Of a DNA stretch of 64,000 bases, positions 52,581-61,529 are shown one piece after another. Numbering within the stretch: position 1 is the stretch's first letter; every line of letters starts with the position of its first letter. The DNA comes from CAG-557 sp045540315 (GTDB lineage: Bacteria > Bacillota > Clostridia > Oscillospirales > Acutalibacteraceae), in assembly GCA_045540315.1 (NCBI GenBank), contig JAZQHA010000065.1, forward strand, positions 1-64,000, written 5' to 3'. A model generated the notes under the pieces. It made no database searches and was not told the origin of the DNA. It worked only from the letters and a program-made list of their open reading frames with translations. The translations under genes and the position numbers were made by a program.

Positions 52581-53042
52581 TTAAGCGTGTGCCATTTCAA
52601 AAGATTTTCCGAGAAATTTTCTGCATTCTTCGATATTATGCTGCTCGGTAGATAAAAGCTTTTCGGCAAGTTTTTGTACGTTTGTATCCACTTGTCCGTC
52701 ATACTCTTTTAAGCGGCGTGTAATTTGAATAACGCCCATGGTGCTTCCTTGAATTAACATCTCAGCCACATGGTCAGGACTTTTATCTCTTATGGTTTTT
52801 ATATCAATCATCATATAGGTCTCGAATTTTTGTATTGCGCTTGTTCCTTTAGCTTCCCAGCCAAGTTTATTTAGCGCTTTTTCTGCCGTGTCAAAAATAG
52901 TTTTATACTCGGTGAACTGAGTCTCTAATAGGTCTCTAAATTTCGAATGGTCTTTAATTATCTCCAAAAGATGATTTATAGATGTTTGTCCCATCTGAGC
53001 ATTTTTATAAATATAATTTAACATTTCAATATTTGCATTCAT
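52581..53042 (-). CDS. helical-bundle protein of unknown function (ferritin-like style)
   Basis: A 153-residue, wholly helical, soluble protein beginning MNANIEMLNYIYKNAQMGQ. Four helices are suggested by the amphipathic pattern, with breaks at KDHSKF, LGWEAKGTS and KEYDGQVD. The layout resembles DUF2383/ferritin-like bundles of Clostridia, but no clear metal-ligand set can be picked by eye. AAAGGAGG precedes the ATG. It stands alone between the TauE pair and an interspersed element. Confidence 0.7.
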   Translation of the reverse strand: MNANIEMLNYIYKNAQMGQTSINHLLEIIKDHSKFRDLLETQFTEYKTIFDTAEKALNKLGWEAKGTSAIQKFETYMMIDIKTIRDKSPDHVAEMLIQGSTMGVIQITRRLKEYDGQVDTNVQKLAEKLLSTEQHNIEECRKFLGKSFEMAHA

Positions 53043-53173
53043 GTTTAATTACCTCCTTTGCAAGGTTTAGTATAGACATTTTTTTTGCAAATATTAAAAG
53101 GAAATTTTTAAAATAAAAAATTACGTATTTAGATTAATTCGAAAAATTAAATAGTTTTTAACCTAAAAAAACT

Positions 53174-53329
53174 GTGCAGCCGCGAGGCGCCGAAGCCCCC
53201 TTGTGGGGGCTTCGGCTAATCCAAAAATCAACTTTGTTGAGTTTTGGATTACAACGAAAATAAAATTTTATTTTCGTTGGCCTCGCGGCCCGAGCAGCAA
53301 GCCTCAAAAAACATCAAAGAGGGCACTCC
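53174..53329 (-). repeat. cloverleaf element, copy I
   Basis: In minus orientation the 5' terminal repeat is intact (GGGCACTCC at 53321-53329), but the other end stops just beyond the outer stem (CTGTGCAGCCGCGAGG). Hairpins on the minus strand are CAACGAAAATAAAA/TTTTATTTTCGTTG, AATCCAAAACTCAAC/GTTGATTTTTGGATT (one mismatch) and GCCGAAGCCCCC/GGGGGCTTCGGC. TTTT..CCTAAA occurs on both sides and may be a decayed duplication. Confidence 0.85.
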
Positions 53330-53345
53330 TGTTTTCTTTCCTAAA

Positions 53346-53374
53346 TTGCATAAAAGTGCTAATACGAGTATAAT
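53346..53374 (+). promoter_or_regulatory. promoter for the cysteine desulfurase-iscU operon
   Basis: TTGCAT (53346-53351) and TATAAT (53369-53374) are 17 bases apart and lie 36 bases before the start codon. Confidence 0.75.
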
Positions 53375-53410
53375 AACTCTATAAGCAAAATTTGGATGAA
53401 GGTGACTTAT

Positions 53411-54592
53411 ATGGAGAAATTTATATATGTAGATAACGCTGCAACGACCGCACTTTCTCAAAAAGCTTTAAAAGCTATGTTGCCTTTTTATGAGACAGAC
53501 TTTGGAAATCCTTCCAGTATTTATGCGATAGGGCAGCAGGCAAAACAAGCAGTGGAAGATGCACGCAAAATTGTTGCAAATTGCATAGGCGCTAGGCCAA
53601 CAGAGATTTTTTTCACATCTTGTGGCAGTGAATCGGATAACTGGGCCATCAAAGGTGTTGCACGCGCTATGGCGAAAAAAGGAAAAACGCATATAATTAC
53701 CACAAAATTCGAACATCATGCAGTTTTGCATACAGTTCAAGCACTTGAAAAAGAAGGTTTTTCTGTGACGTACCTAGATGTGCACGAGGATGGTATTATC
53801 CGTATCGATGAGCTCGAAGATGCGATTACGGACAAAACTGCACTTGTTACTATTATGTACGCCAACAACGAAATAGGCACCATTCAACCTGTAAAGGAAA
53901 TAGGTGCAATTTGCCATAAACATAAGGTTATTTTTCATACGGATGCCGTCCAAGCGGTTGGAACTATTCCCATTGATGTAAATGAGCAGAATATTGATTT
54001 GTTGTCTTTGTCTGCGCATAAGTTTCATGGCCCAAAAGGTGTTGGCGCGTTGTATATAAAAACTGGCATTGCTCTTGAGAGGCTCATAGAGGGCGGCGCA
54101 CAAGAGCGTGGAAAACGAGCTGGTACCGAAAATGTTGCAGGAATTGTTGGCTTGAGTGTTGCTTTAAAAGAAGCTTGCGATGGCATGCTTGAACGAAACA
54201 AACGTTTAGCTAAGATGCGTGACATACTCATCGAAAATCTCTTAAAAATTAAGCACTCTCGACTTAACGGCCACCCAACAATGCGGCTTCCTGGCAATGT
54301 AAACATGAGTTTTCATGGAATAGAGGGAGAAGCTTTACTCCTTATGCTAAATGCCAAAGGAATTTGCGCCTCATCTGGTTCTGCTTGTACGTCTGGTTCC
54401 CTTGATCCAAGCCATGTTTTATTAGCAATAGGGTTACCTCATGAGATTGCACATGGTTCTTTGAGAATATCTCTTAGCGACGACAATACTATGAATGAAA
54501 TTGATTATATCTTGACTGTTTTACCTGAGATTATTGAAAAACTGCGCAGTATGTCTCCTTTATGGGAGAAAATTATTTCTACGGAAAAGTAA
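53411..54592 (+). CDS. cysteine desulfurase (IscS/NifS family)
   Basis: A PLP enzyme that takes sulfur from cysteine for Fe-S clusters and tRNA thiolation. It has the cofactor His/Asp region HTDAVQAVG, the PLP Lys in LSAHKFHGPKG, and the catalytic Cys loop SSGSACTSGS. Length is 393 aa from ATG 53411, which has GAAGGTGA upstream. It is followed by iscU and by a decayed mnmA, matching the desulfurase-scaffold-mnmA clusters of Firmicutes. Confidence 0.94.
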   Translation: MEKFIYVDNAATTALSQKALKAMLPFYETDFGNPSSIYAIGQQAKQAVEDARKIVANCIGARPTEIFFTSCGSESDNWAIKGVARAMAKKGKTHIITTKFEHHAVLHTVQALEKEGFSVTYLDVHEDGIIRIDELEDAITDKTALVTIMYANNEIGTIQPVKEIGAICHKHKVIFHTDAVQAVGTIPIDVNEQNIDLLSLSAHKFHGPKGVGALYIKTGIALERLIEGGAQERGKRAGTENVAGIVGLSVALKEACDGMLERNKRLAKMRDILIENLLKIKHSRLNGHPTMRLPGNVNMSFHGIEGEALLLMLNAKGICASSGSACTSGSLDPSHVLLAIGLPHEIAHGSLRISLSDDNTMNEIDYILTVLPEIIEKLRSMSPLWEKIISTEK

Positions 54593-54615
54593 GCATAAAA
54601 AAGGAGTGATTTATA

Positions 54616-55059
54616 ATGCTATACAGCGAAAAAGTGATGGATCATTTTGCTAACCCAAGAAATGTTGGCGAGCTTGAGAACGCTGATGGAATCGGAGAAG
54701 TTGGTAACCCTAAGTGTGGCGACATTATGAAAATGTACATCAAAGTTGAAAATGATGTTATTGTTGATGTTAAATTTAAAACATTTGGCTGCGGCGCTGC
54801 TATTGCCACGAGCTCAATGGCTACTGAGCTCATAAAAGGCAAAACAATCGACGAAGCACTAAAGCTAACCAATAAAGCTGTGATGGAGGCCCTTGACGGT
54901 TTGCCACCGGTAAAAGTACACTGCTCAGTATTAGCTGAGCAAGCTATAAAAAGTGCTATTTCCGATTACTACACCCGCAAAGGTATTGACCCTACGCCGA
55001 TTGTTGGTATTATACCTGAATGTGAGCATGGGCACGGCGCTTGTAACTGTGAACATTAA
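54616..55059 (+). CDS. iscU: Fe-S cluster assembly scaffold IscU/NifU
   Basis: A 147-residue scaffold protein. The three cluster-binding Cys are C34 (NPKCGD, with D36), C59 (KTFGCGAAI) and C103 (VKVHCSVLA). The C-terminal extension HGHGACNCEH adds two further Cys and several His. It lies 23 bases after the desulfurase gene behind AAGGAG. The pair provides Fe-S assembly. Confidence 0.95.
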   Translation: MLYSEKVMDHFANPRNVGELENADGIGEVGNPKCGDIMKMYIKVENDVIVDVKFKTFGCGAAIATSSMATELIKGKTIDEALKLTNKAVMEALDGLPPVKVHCSVLAEQAIKSAISDYYTRKGIDPTPIVGIIPECEHGHGACNCEH

Positions 55060-55072
55060 ACTTTATATTAAG

Positions 55073-55415
55073 ATGTTGAGTGGCAAAATTTCCACACAAA
55101 TATGGAGGCGAAAAGACGGTTGTTGTCAATTGGCAACAAAGATATTGGTGCAAAAATTAGGCATTTAATTACATGATATGATGTTGCTATTATTCAAAAC
55201 GATAGGCAATTAGATATTTGTGTGCCTTAAAAAATTGCTTTAATAAATCGTGTTTGTGCAGCAATTTAAGTGGAAAATTTTAGGCATCTTAATGAGAAGT
55301 GCAAGAATAAAAAAGCATATAGCTATGAGTTGAGATAGACCTTTTTACAATAGGATTTGTTGGTGTCGGAATAGGAGTTCAATACGCAAAATATTTTGAA
55401 AGATTTTATATGTTG
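55073..55415 (+). pseudogene. mnmA: decayed mnmA (tRNA 2-thiouridylase) relic
   Basis: No open frame remains, but three signatures of MnmA appear in the right order across frames. First, MLSGKIS then GCC...VQKLGI (55073-55167), as in the SGGVDSS and GCCS...KLGI regions. Second, NxxCLC-N---GKF (55242-55282), as in NPCVxCNxxxKF. Third, TIG--GVGIG (55347-55382), as in TIGQRxGLGIG. Frameshifts, stops and deletions separate them. The position after desulfurase and iscU matches the usual mnmA locus. The rest of the gap to aroB shows no gene. Confidence 0.6.
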
Positions 55416-55480
55416 CTGCTTATGTACATGGGTTTGATTTTATTCGTGAAAATTTAAATAATGCTCAAGGTTTCATGTTA

Positions 55481-55508
55481 TTGTTTTTATTTTGATTTGT
55501 GGTATAAT
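55481..55508 (+). promoter_or_regulatory. promoter for the aro operon
   Basis: TTGTTT (55481-55486) and an extended -10 TGG-TATAAT (55503-55508) are 16 bases apart. A leader of nearly 90 bases leads to the aroB ATG. Confidence 0.55.
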
Positions 55509-55602
55509 AAAAATTAGATTATATTGTGCTGGTTTTTGTTTAATCGTGCTGTTTTTTTAGAATTTGTTTTTGTTACAATATCAAAATCTATGGGTGAAAC
55601 TT

Positions 55603-56652
55603 ATGAAAAAAATAAGCTTAAAAACAAACGCTCCATACGAAATTCTGATTGATAAAAATTTACTTCAATATAGCGGGGAACATATTCGAAAAGTTTCGTC
55701 GGCAAGGCAAGCACTCATTATTACGGACAATACAGTTAATGAGCTGTACTCGGGAATTGTTGCAAAATCACTGATGAGCAAGGGCTTTGAGGTGTTTTTG
55801 TTTGTTTTGGCAAGTGGAGAAGCGTCTAAAAGTTTTCAATCCGCAGAAAAAATCTTCTCTTTTTTAATAAAAAATGAATTTACTCGAACGGATGTGCTCA
55901 TAGCATTAGGTGGCGGCGTAGTGGGCGATGTTTCGGGGTTTGTTGCGGCAACCTATATGCGAGGAATGGATTTTGTACAAATTCCAACGACGCTTCTTGC
56001 GCAGATTGATTCGGCAATTGGCGGGAAAAACGCTGTCAACTTACCTCATGGCAAAAATTTAGTAGGTACGATTTATCAACCAAAGCTCGTTTTGGTGGAC
56101 ATAGACGTGCTTGCAACGCTGCCGCCTAAATTGTTTTCTGACGGGATGGCAGAGGCCATAAAATACGGTATGACTAGAAGCTCGGAGCTTTTTTATAAGA
56201 TAAAAAATTTTCAAGTAAACGATTTCCTAGAGGATGTAATTTTTGAATGCATAACAATAAAAAAAGAGATAGTTGAAAAAGACGAGTTGGAACAAAATGA
56301 GCGAAAACTTTTAAATTTTGGCCATAGCCTGGGACATGCTGTCGAACGACTGTATAATTTCTCTGGATATAGTCATGGACAAGCAATTTCCATAGGTATG
56401 GCTTATACGGCGCTGTCTGGTGAAAAATTAGGCATAACTAAGCCGGGCACGTACGATGAGCTTGTTGAGGTTTTGGAGAAGTATAACTTGCCATACACCA
56501 TCGACTGCGATATAAACGATTTAATTGCTCTTGCCCAAAGAGATAAAAAATCTCTCGGACAATATTTTGATGTTATTGTGATAGAGTCCATCGGGAACGG
56601 TTTGGTAAAAAGAATACAAACCGGCGACTTGAAAAAATATATTGGAGGGTGA
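55603..56652 (+). CDS. aroB: 3-dehydroquinate synthase
   Basis: Converts DAHP to 3-dehydroquinate with NAD+ and a divalent metal. The 349-residue protein has GGGVVGDVSGF for NAD binding, PTTLLAQIDSAIGGKNAVN, and metal ligands in AEAIKYG (Glu) and GHSLGHAVE (His). ATG 55603 follows GGGTGA; the longer frame start lacks a site. It is 6 bases from aroA and opens the aroB-aroA-aroC-chorismate mutase operon. Confidence 0.95.
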   Translation: MKKISLKTNAPYEILIDKNLLQYSGEHIRKVSSARQALIITDNTVNELYSGIVAKSLMSKGFEVFLFVLASGEASKSFQSAEKIFSFLIKNEFTRTDVLIALGGGVVGDVSGFVAATYMRGMDFVQIPTTLLAQIDSAIGGKNAVNLPHGKNLVGTIYQPKLVLVDIDVLATLPPKLFSDGMAEAIKYGMTRSSELFYKIKNFQVNDFLEDVIFECITIKKEIVEKDELEQNERKLLNFGHSLGHAVERLYNFSGYSHGQAISIGMAYTALSGEKLGITKPGTYDELVEVLEKYNLPYTIDCDINDLIALAQRDKKSLGQYFDVIVIESIGNGLVKRIQTGDLKKYIGG

Positions 56653-56658
56653 CTTTTT

Positions 56659-57927
56659 ATGAGTTTGGCGATAATCACTCCGCGAAAACTTTCTGGAACC
56701 ATTACAGCTCCGCCGTCCAAAAGCGATACACATCGTGCGATAATTTGCGCTCTATTGTCGAGAGGTGTCTGCGAGATACAACCCGTTGAGCTTTCCAACG
56801 ACGTTGTGGCGACAATAAATGCGGCAAAAGTGCTGGGCGCAATCGTAAATGTGGTCTCGAACCGCTTGATTATCGATGCAAGAGGCACTTTTTTTCAGAA
56901 CGATGTGACGATAAACTGTAACGAATCCGCCTCTACTTTGCGATTATTAATGCCAGTTGTAAGTGCTTTTGGCATAAAAGCTCGGTTTTGTGGCGCAGAG
57001 TCCTTGTCTTTGCGGCCGATGACAGTTTATAAAGAGATTCTTCCTGATTTTGGTGTAGACTGTGTGTACGATGGAGCATTGCCGTTTAAGGTTGCTGGTC
57101 AGCTCCGGCCCGGGCGATTTGTTATTCCTGGAAATGTTAGCTCTCAATTTGTATCTGGCTTACTTTTTGCCTTGCCGCTTTTAAAGGCCGATAGTGAAAT
57201 TGTCATAGTTGGAGCATGTGAGTCGGTGGGATACATAGACATGACCATAAAAACTATGGCAGAATTTGGCGTTGAGGTAAGCCGCACACCGACGGGCTTT
57301 TTGGTGCCTGGCGGGCAAAAATATCACGCGACCGATTATCAAATTGAGGGAGATTGGTCTCAAGCGGCGTTTTTTTTGGTGGCAGGTGCAATGGGTGCTT
57401 CAATTCGCGTCGAGGGCCTAAAAATGGACTCCGCTCAAGGCGATAGAGTTATTGTAAAGCTTCTTCAGCGAATGGGTGCCGATATTCAATGCGATGAGCA
57501 TAGCGTTACTGTTGCGCCGAATAAGCTTTCGTGCGCGACTGTTTTTGCGGAGTCAATTCCAGATTTAGTTCCAATTTTATCCGTGCTGGGCGCTTGCGCA
57601 AGAGGAACAACTAAAATTGCAGGTGCTGCGCGGCTTCGTTATAAAGAGAGTAATCGTTTGAGGGCGATGTACGAAGGGTTGAGACGCTTGGGCGTTGGCG
57701 TTATTAATAGCGATGATGGACTTATTATTAAGGGGCAACGTTGCTTTCATCAGGCCAAATTAAATGGCTTCAACGACCATCGAATTGTGATGGCGCTTGC
57801 TATTGCGGCAATTCGTGCGCAAAATAAAGTTTACATATCAACCGCGGAAAGCATTGGTAAGTCATACCCGTCGTTTTTCGAGGACTATAACAGACTTGGA
57901 GGCAATGTGGATGTCCTCGATGTTTAA
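56659..57927 (+). CDS. aroA: 3-phosphoshikimate 1-carboxyvinyltransferase (EPSP synthase)
   Basis: Transfers enolpyruvyl from PEP to shikimate-3-phosphate. At 422 aa it has PPSKSDTHRA at the N terminus, ESASTLRLLMP, GNVSSQFVSGLL, EGDWSQAAFF and YKESNRLRAM. AGGGTGA precedes the ATG. Position 5 of the PPSKSDTHR motif is Asp where many enzymes have Ser or Gly. The 3' end overlaps aroC by 17 bases. Confidence 0.95.
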   Translation: MSLAIITPRKLSGTITAPPSKSDTHRAIICALLSRGVCEIQPVELSNDVVATINAAKVLGAIVNVVSNRLIIDARGTFFQNDVTINCNESASTLRLLMPVVSAFGIKARFCGAESLSLRPMTVYKEILPDFGVDCVYDGALPFKVAGQLRPGRFVIPGNVSSQFVSGLLFALPLLKADSEIVIVGACESVGYIDMTIKTMAEFGVEVSRTPTGFLVPGGQKYHATDYQIEGDWSQAAFFLVAGAMGASIRVEGLKMDSAQGDRVIVKLLQRMGADIQCDEHSVTVAPNKLSCATVFAESIPDLVPILSVLGACARGTTKIAGAARLRYKESNRLRAMYEGLRRLGVGVINSDDGLIIKGQRCFHQAKLNGFNDHRIVMALAIAAIRAQNKVYISTAESIGKSYPSFFEDYNRLGGNVDVLDV

Positions 57928-58996
57928 CGGAAATATAAAGATTTCTATCTTCGGCGAGAGTCATGGTGCTGCGATTGGTGCGGTTCTCGACGGGCTGCCG
58001 GCAGGAGAAAACATTGACTTGGCGGAGGTTATTTTTCAGATGCAACGTCGCGCGCCAGGTCAAAATAGTTTTTCTAGTGCGCGGCGTGAGGAGGACACGC
58101 CACAAATCATATCGGGGCTTTTTGAGGGGCACACGACTGGCGCGCCCCTTTGTGCGCTAATTGAGAACACAAACGCAAAACCTAGTGACTACAATGAGCT
58201 TAAAAGCCTTTTGCGGCCGGGCCACGCTGATTATCCTGCTCACGTTAAGTATAAGGGGTTTAACGACGTGCGTGGCGGTGGACATTTTTCGGGGCGCCTG
58301 ACGGCTGCTTTGACTTTTTGTGGAGCGGTTTGTCGGCAAATTTTAGCTCGTCGCGGAGTTACCATTGGCGCGCATATTTACTCTATCCACGAAGTTTGTG
58401 ACGTTCCTTTTGAGACGAATATTTCTGAAGAGCTGTTAAGCCGACTCTCGAGAGAAAATTTCGCGTTGATTGATGCCTCGAGAAAAGAAAAAATGTTGGA
58501 TGAGATTCATCGCGCAAAAACGGCTGGAGACAGTGTTGGCGGGATCATTGAGTGCGCGATAAACAATGTGCCGGCGGGTGTTGGTGGGCCTATTTTTGAC
58601 GGAATTGAGAATAAAATTTCGTCGCTTGTTTTTGCGATTCCGTCGGTAAAAGGCGTGGAGTTTGGTGCAGGTTTTCGCGCTGCGGCAATGCTTGGCAGCC
58701 AGAATAATGATGAGTTTGCGGTGAAGGCAGGCAAAGTTTTCACGAGGACTAACAATCATGGTGGGATTCTTGGCGGCGTTACCTCTGGAATGCCGATTGT
58801 TTTTCGCTGCGCCATAAAGCCCACGCCGTCCATATCTAGGCCGCAAGCGACGGTAAACATCAACACCTTGCAGCCGGCAGAGATTATCGTCTCTGGGCGT
58901 CACGATCCTTGCATTGTGCCGCGCGCTGTGCCCGTTGTTGAGGCTGTTGCGGCCGTCGCAATGATGGACTTTTTGAGGGAGGCCGAGCTTTTATGA
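57911..58996 (+). CDS. aroC: chorismate synthase
   Basis: Makes chorismate from EPSP with reduced FMN. Of 361 aa, FGESHGAAIGAVLDGLPAG is the N-terminal signature. RPGHADYPAHVKY follows, then RGGGHFSGRLTAA, and the C-terminal RHDPCIVPRAVPVVEA. ATG 57911 has GGAGG 8 bases upstream inside aroA. The stop overlaps the chorismate mutase ATG (ATGA). Confidence 0.96.
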   Translation: MSSMFNGNIKISIFGESHGAAIGAVLDGLPAGENIDLAEVIFQMQRRAPGQNSFSSARREEDTPQIISGLFEGHTTGAPLCALIENTNAKPSDYNELKSLLRPGHADYPAHVKYKGFNDVRGGGHFSGRLTAALTFCGAVCRQILARRGVTIGAHIYSIHEVCDVPFETNISEELLSRLSRENFALIDASRKEKMLDEIHRAKTAGDSVGGIIECAINNVPAGVGGPIFDGIENKISSLVFAIPSVKGVEFGAGFRAAAMLGSQNNDEFAVKAGKVFTRTNNHGGILGGVTSGMPIVFRCAIKPTPSISRPQATVNINTLQPAEIIVSGRHDPCIVPRAVPVVEAVAAVAMMDFLREAELL

Positions 58997-59241
58997 CGCT
59001 ATCCGATGCAAGAAAAGAAATAGATAAAATCGACGGGGAACTTTTGTCTCTGCTTTTAAGACGGCTAACTTTGTCGAGGCGTGTTGGCGAAATAAAGCGC
59101 CAAAATAATACTTCGATTGAAGATAAAGTGCGTGAAGAGGAGATTTTTAACAGGTTGAAATTAACCTCGTGCGATGAGTATAAATATATTGAGCCGATTT
59201 TTCGAGAAATTTTAACGTCGAGCAAAGCGGTGCAAAAATAG
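58993..59241 (+). CDS. chorismate mutase, AroQ type
   Basis: An 82-residue all-helical mutase that forms prephenate. DARKEIDKIDGELLSLLLRR and SRRVGEIKRQN are the standard helix 1 pattern with the active-site Arg and Lys. It is a stand-alone mutase, with no fused prephenate dehydratase. Its start overlaps aroC by 4 bases. The stop codon TAG shares its G with the first base of interspersed element copy J. Confidence 0.9.
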   Translation: MTLSDARKEIDKIDGELLSLLLRRLTLSRRVGEIKRQNNTSIEDKVREEEIFNRLKLTSCDEYKYIEPIFREILTSSKAVQK

Positions 59242-59430
59242 GAGTGCCCTATTTGATACTGCTTCAAGTTCTGCCGCTCCGGCCGCGAGGCCAAAGAAAA
59301 TAAATAAATATTTATTTTCTTTGTGGTACCAAGTTCAACTTTGTTGAGCTTGGTACTGGCCGAAGGCCCCAAAGGGGCCTTCGGCGCCTCGCGGCGCGGT
59401 GGCAGCACCGCAGCATGCGCAGGACACTCT
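59241..59430 (+). repeat. cloverleaf element, copy J
   Basis: The left terminus GGAGTGCCCTATTTGATA is intact, and the right terminus is GGACACTCT. The outer stem encloses CAAAGAAAATAAATA/TATTTATTTTCTTTG, GTACCAAGTTCAAC/GTTGAGCTTGGTAC (one T:G pair) and GCCGAAGGCCCC/GGGGCCTTCGGC. CAAAAATA on the left and CAAAAAATA on the right may be a target duplication. It lies between chorismate mutase and an aminotransferase. Confidence 0.9.
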
Positions 59431-59463
59431 CTCAAAAAATAGCTACAAAAAAGGAGTACGCAG

Positions 59464-60741
59464 GTGAATTATCTAGAGGCAAGCAAAGCGGAATTACTGG
59501 CGGAGAAATCGCGAGTTTTAGCCGAATATGAGCAGTTGAAAGGCTTAAAACTTAATTTGAATATGGCGCGCGGCAAGCCCTCACCGGAGCAGTTGGAGCT
59601 GTCGAGAGGCTTGCTGGATGTTGTTAACTCGGCGTCTAGCTGTGAGACCAACGATGGCGTGGATTGTCTAAACTACGGCGTGCTGGATGGTTTGTCCGAG
59701 ATAAAAGCGCTTTTTGCACCTGTTTTGGGTGTGAGGGAGAACCAGATTTTTGTCGGTGGCAACTCAAGTTTGAGTATGATGTTTGATGTGATTTCGTTTT
59801 TCATGACGCATGGAATTTGTGGTGGTGCGCCGTGGCTGAAACAAGATAAAATCAAATTTTTGTGTCCGTGTCCTGGGTACGATCGGCATTTTGCGATTTT
59901 GAAGCATTTTAACATAGAGGCGATTCCGGTGGCGATGACAACCACGGGACCAGATATGGAGGCCGTCGAGAGGCTTGTTGCGACCGATGCCACCGTTAAA
60001 GGTATTTGGTGCGTGCCCAAGTATTCGAATCCGCAAGGAATAACCTACTCAGATGAGACTGTGCGGCGCTTTGCAGCTCTCAGACCGCTTGCGTCAGATT
60101 TTCGAATTTTTTGGGACAATGCGTATGCAATTCACGACTTGACCGATACACCAAAAACGCTTTTAAACATAATGCTCGAGTGCGAGAAAAACGGGACGCA
60201 AGACTTACCAATAATTTTTGGCTCAACGTCAAAGATTACTTTTCCTGGCGCCGGAGTAGCTTTCTTGGGCGCGTCGGAGCAAAATCTTACGCACATTAAA
60301 AATGTGTACTCGTTTAAGACGATTGGCTTCGATAAGATTAATCAGCTTAGACACGTTAGATATTTTAAGGATTATAGCGGTTTGTTGAGGCATATGAAGA
60401 AACATAGAGCTATTTTAAGACCAAAGTTTGAGATTGTGATTAACGCGCTAAAATGTGAATTTATCGGAAATAAGATCGTTGATTTTACAGAGCCCAATGG
60501 TGGTTATTTTGTTAGTGTAAACGTGATGAATGGGTGTGCAAAGAGAGTTGTGCAGCTGTGCAAAGACGTTGGTCTGATTTTAACCAGTGCTGGCGCGACT
60601 TTTCCGAACGGCCTTGATGAAAACGATAGGAATATTAGAATAGCTCCTTCGTTTCCAGTGCAGAGTGAGTTGAAAATCGCAATGCAAGTTTTTTGTGTGT
60701 GCGTAAAGTTGGCCACGCTTGAGAACTTACTGTATGAGTGA
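59464..60741 (+). CDS. MocR-like/class I aminotransferase (aspartate aminotransferase type)
   Basis: A PLP aminotransferase of 425 aa. It resembles the Aminotran_MocR group of aspartate aminotransferases: the N terminus contains LNLNMARGKPSPEQLELSRGLL, then VGGNSSLSMMFD, the PLP contacts DNAYAIHDL and the Schiff-base Lys in GSTSKITFPGAGVAF. A role in aspartate or aromatic amino acid synthesis is plausible next to the aro genes, but not shown. The start is GTG 59464 behind AAGGAG. Confidence 0.88.
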   Translation: MNYLEASKAELLAEKSRVLAEYEQLKGLKLNLNMARGKPSPEQLELSRGLLDVVNSASSCETNDGVDCLNYGVLDGLSEIKALFAPVLGVRENQIFVGGNSSLSMMFDVISFFMTHGICGGAPWLKQDKIKFLCPCPGYDRHFAILKHFNIEAIPVAMTTTGPDMEAVERLVATDATVKGIWCVPKYSNPQGITYSDETVRRFAALRPLASDFRIFWDNAYAIHDLTDTPKTLLNIMLECEKNGTQDLPIIFGSTSKITFPGAGVAFLGASEQNLTHIKNVYSFKTIGFDKINQLRHVRYFKDYSGLLRHMKKHRAILRPKFEIVINALKCEFIGNKIVDFTEPNGGYFVSVNVMNGCAKRVVQLCKDVGLILTSAGATFPNGLDENDRNIRIAPSFPVQSELKIAMQVFCVCVKLATLENLLYE

Positions 60742-60752
60742 CGACCTCCAAT

Positions 60753-60915
60753 GGAGTGCCCGCATCAAACGCTGGGGCGCCGGGAGGCGCCTAAGGCCCT
60801 AAAAGGGCCTTCGGCTACCCCAGAAATCAACAACGTTGAATTCTGGGGTAAAAGAAAATAAATACTTATTTTCTTTTGCCTCGCGGCTAGGCAAAAAGCT
60901 CAAATGGGGCACTCC
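60753..60915 (-). repeat. cloverleaf element, copy K
   Basis: Both terminal repeats are intact (GGAGTGCCC at 60753-60761, GGGCACTCC at 60907-60915). Hairpins on the minus strand are AAAAGAAAATAA/TTATTTTCTTTT, CCCCAGAATTCAAC/GTTGATTTCTGGGG (one mismatch) and GCCGAAGGCCCT/AGGGCCTTAGGC. The outer stem is partly eroded (GCCGGGAGGC). No clear target duplication is seen. Confidence 0.88.
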
Positions 60916-60919
60916 ATCT

Positions 60920-61432
60920 TTAAAGAGCCTCTTGGTTTGAGAATTTAATTGTAGCTTTGTCGTCGATTTTTATTTCAGTTATAAGACCGTTTTTTCTATC
61001 TGCGCGCAATTCAAACTTACCAGAGCTTGTTTTTCCGATAAAAGCCATTTCAGAGAGGTCCTTAAAGAACGGTTCTTCGTCTGCGTTGCTTTTTATAAAG
61101 TCAAAGACCTCAAAGAGTAAGGAAATTTCTGACTCACGAGGCAAAACTAACCCGTCTGCTTTATAGCTCAAGCCGTTTTGCGAGATAGATGTGTCGGTTT
61201 GCCTATGGGTTATTTGCAAGCCGTTTAGGTTCTCTGGCGAGGTGATTTCGATTTGTGTGTAGTCTTCGGTTTGAGTAATTTTTGCGTACAATGGTGATGC
61301 TTCGGAGATAATTTCTAAATCGCCTATAAAATTTAAAATAGGGCGGCTGTTAATTTCGCAACCTTTATTGCAGCCAGATAATAAAAAAAACACCGGCAAC
61401 AATATGCCGGAAACAATAAAAAACCGTCTCAT
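60920..61432 (-). CDS. putative lipoprotein of unknown function
   Basis: A 170-residue secreted lipoprotein. The signal peptide MRRFFIVSGILLPVFFLLSGC ends in the lipobox LLSGC, and a second Cys follows five residues later. The mature part is a beta-rich domain with SPLYAKITQTEDYTQIEITSPE and a C-terminal ELRADRKNGLITEIKID, which resembles LolA-like lipoprotein folds. ATG 61432 is preferred over GTG 61447, which lies in the ribosome-binding site. It follows acpS on the minus strand. Confidence 0.8.
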   Translation of the reverse strand: MRRFFIVSGILLPVFFLLSGCNKGCEINSRPILNFIGDLEIISEASPLYAKITQTEDYTQIEITSPENLNGLQITHRQTDTSISQNGLSYKADGLVLPRESEISLLFEVFDFIKSNADEEPFFKDLSEMAFIGKTSSGKFELRADRKNGLITEIKIDDKATIKFSNQEAL

Positions 61433-61480
61433 GCGCTTGCACCTCACTCAAAATCATAAAGACGGTCGATAAAATTTAAA

Positions 61481-61519
61481 GCACCATCTTTGATACATCT
61501 ATATTATCAAAGGCGGTGC
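61481..61519 (-). terminator. hairpin between acpS and the lipoprotein gene
   Basis: On the minus strand GCACC-gc-CTTTGATA pairs with TATCAAAG-at-GGTGC, a 13-bp stem with a two-base internal mismatch. It is followed by TTTAAATTTT. It can act as a partial terminator or as an attenuator. Confidence 0.5.
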
Positions 61520-61529
61520 ATTATTCATT

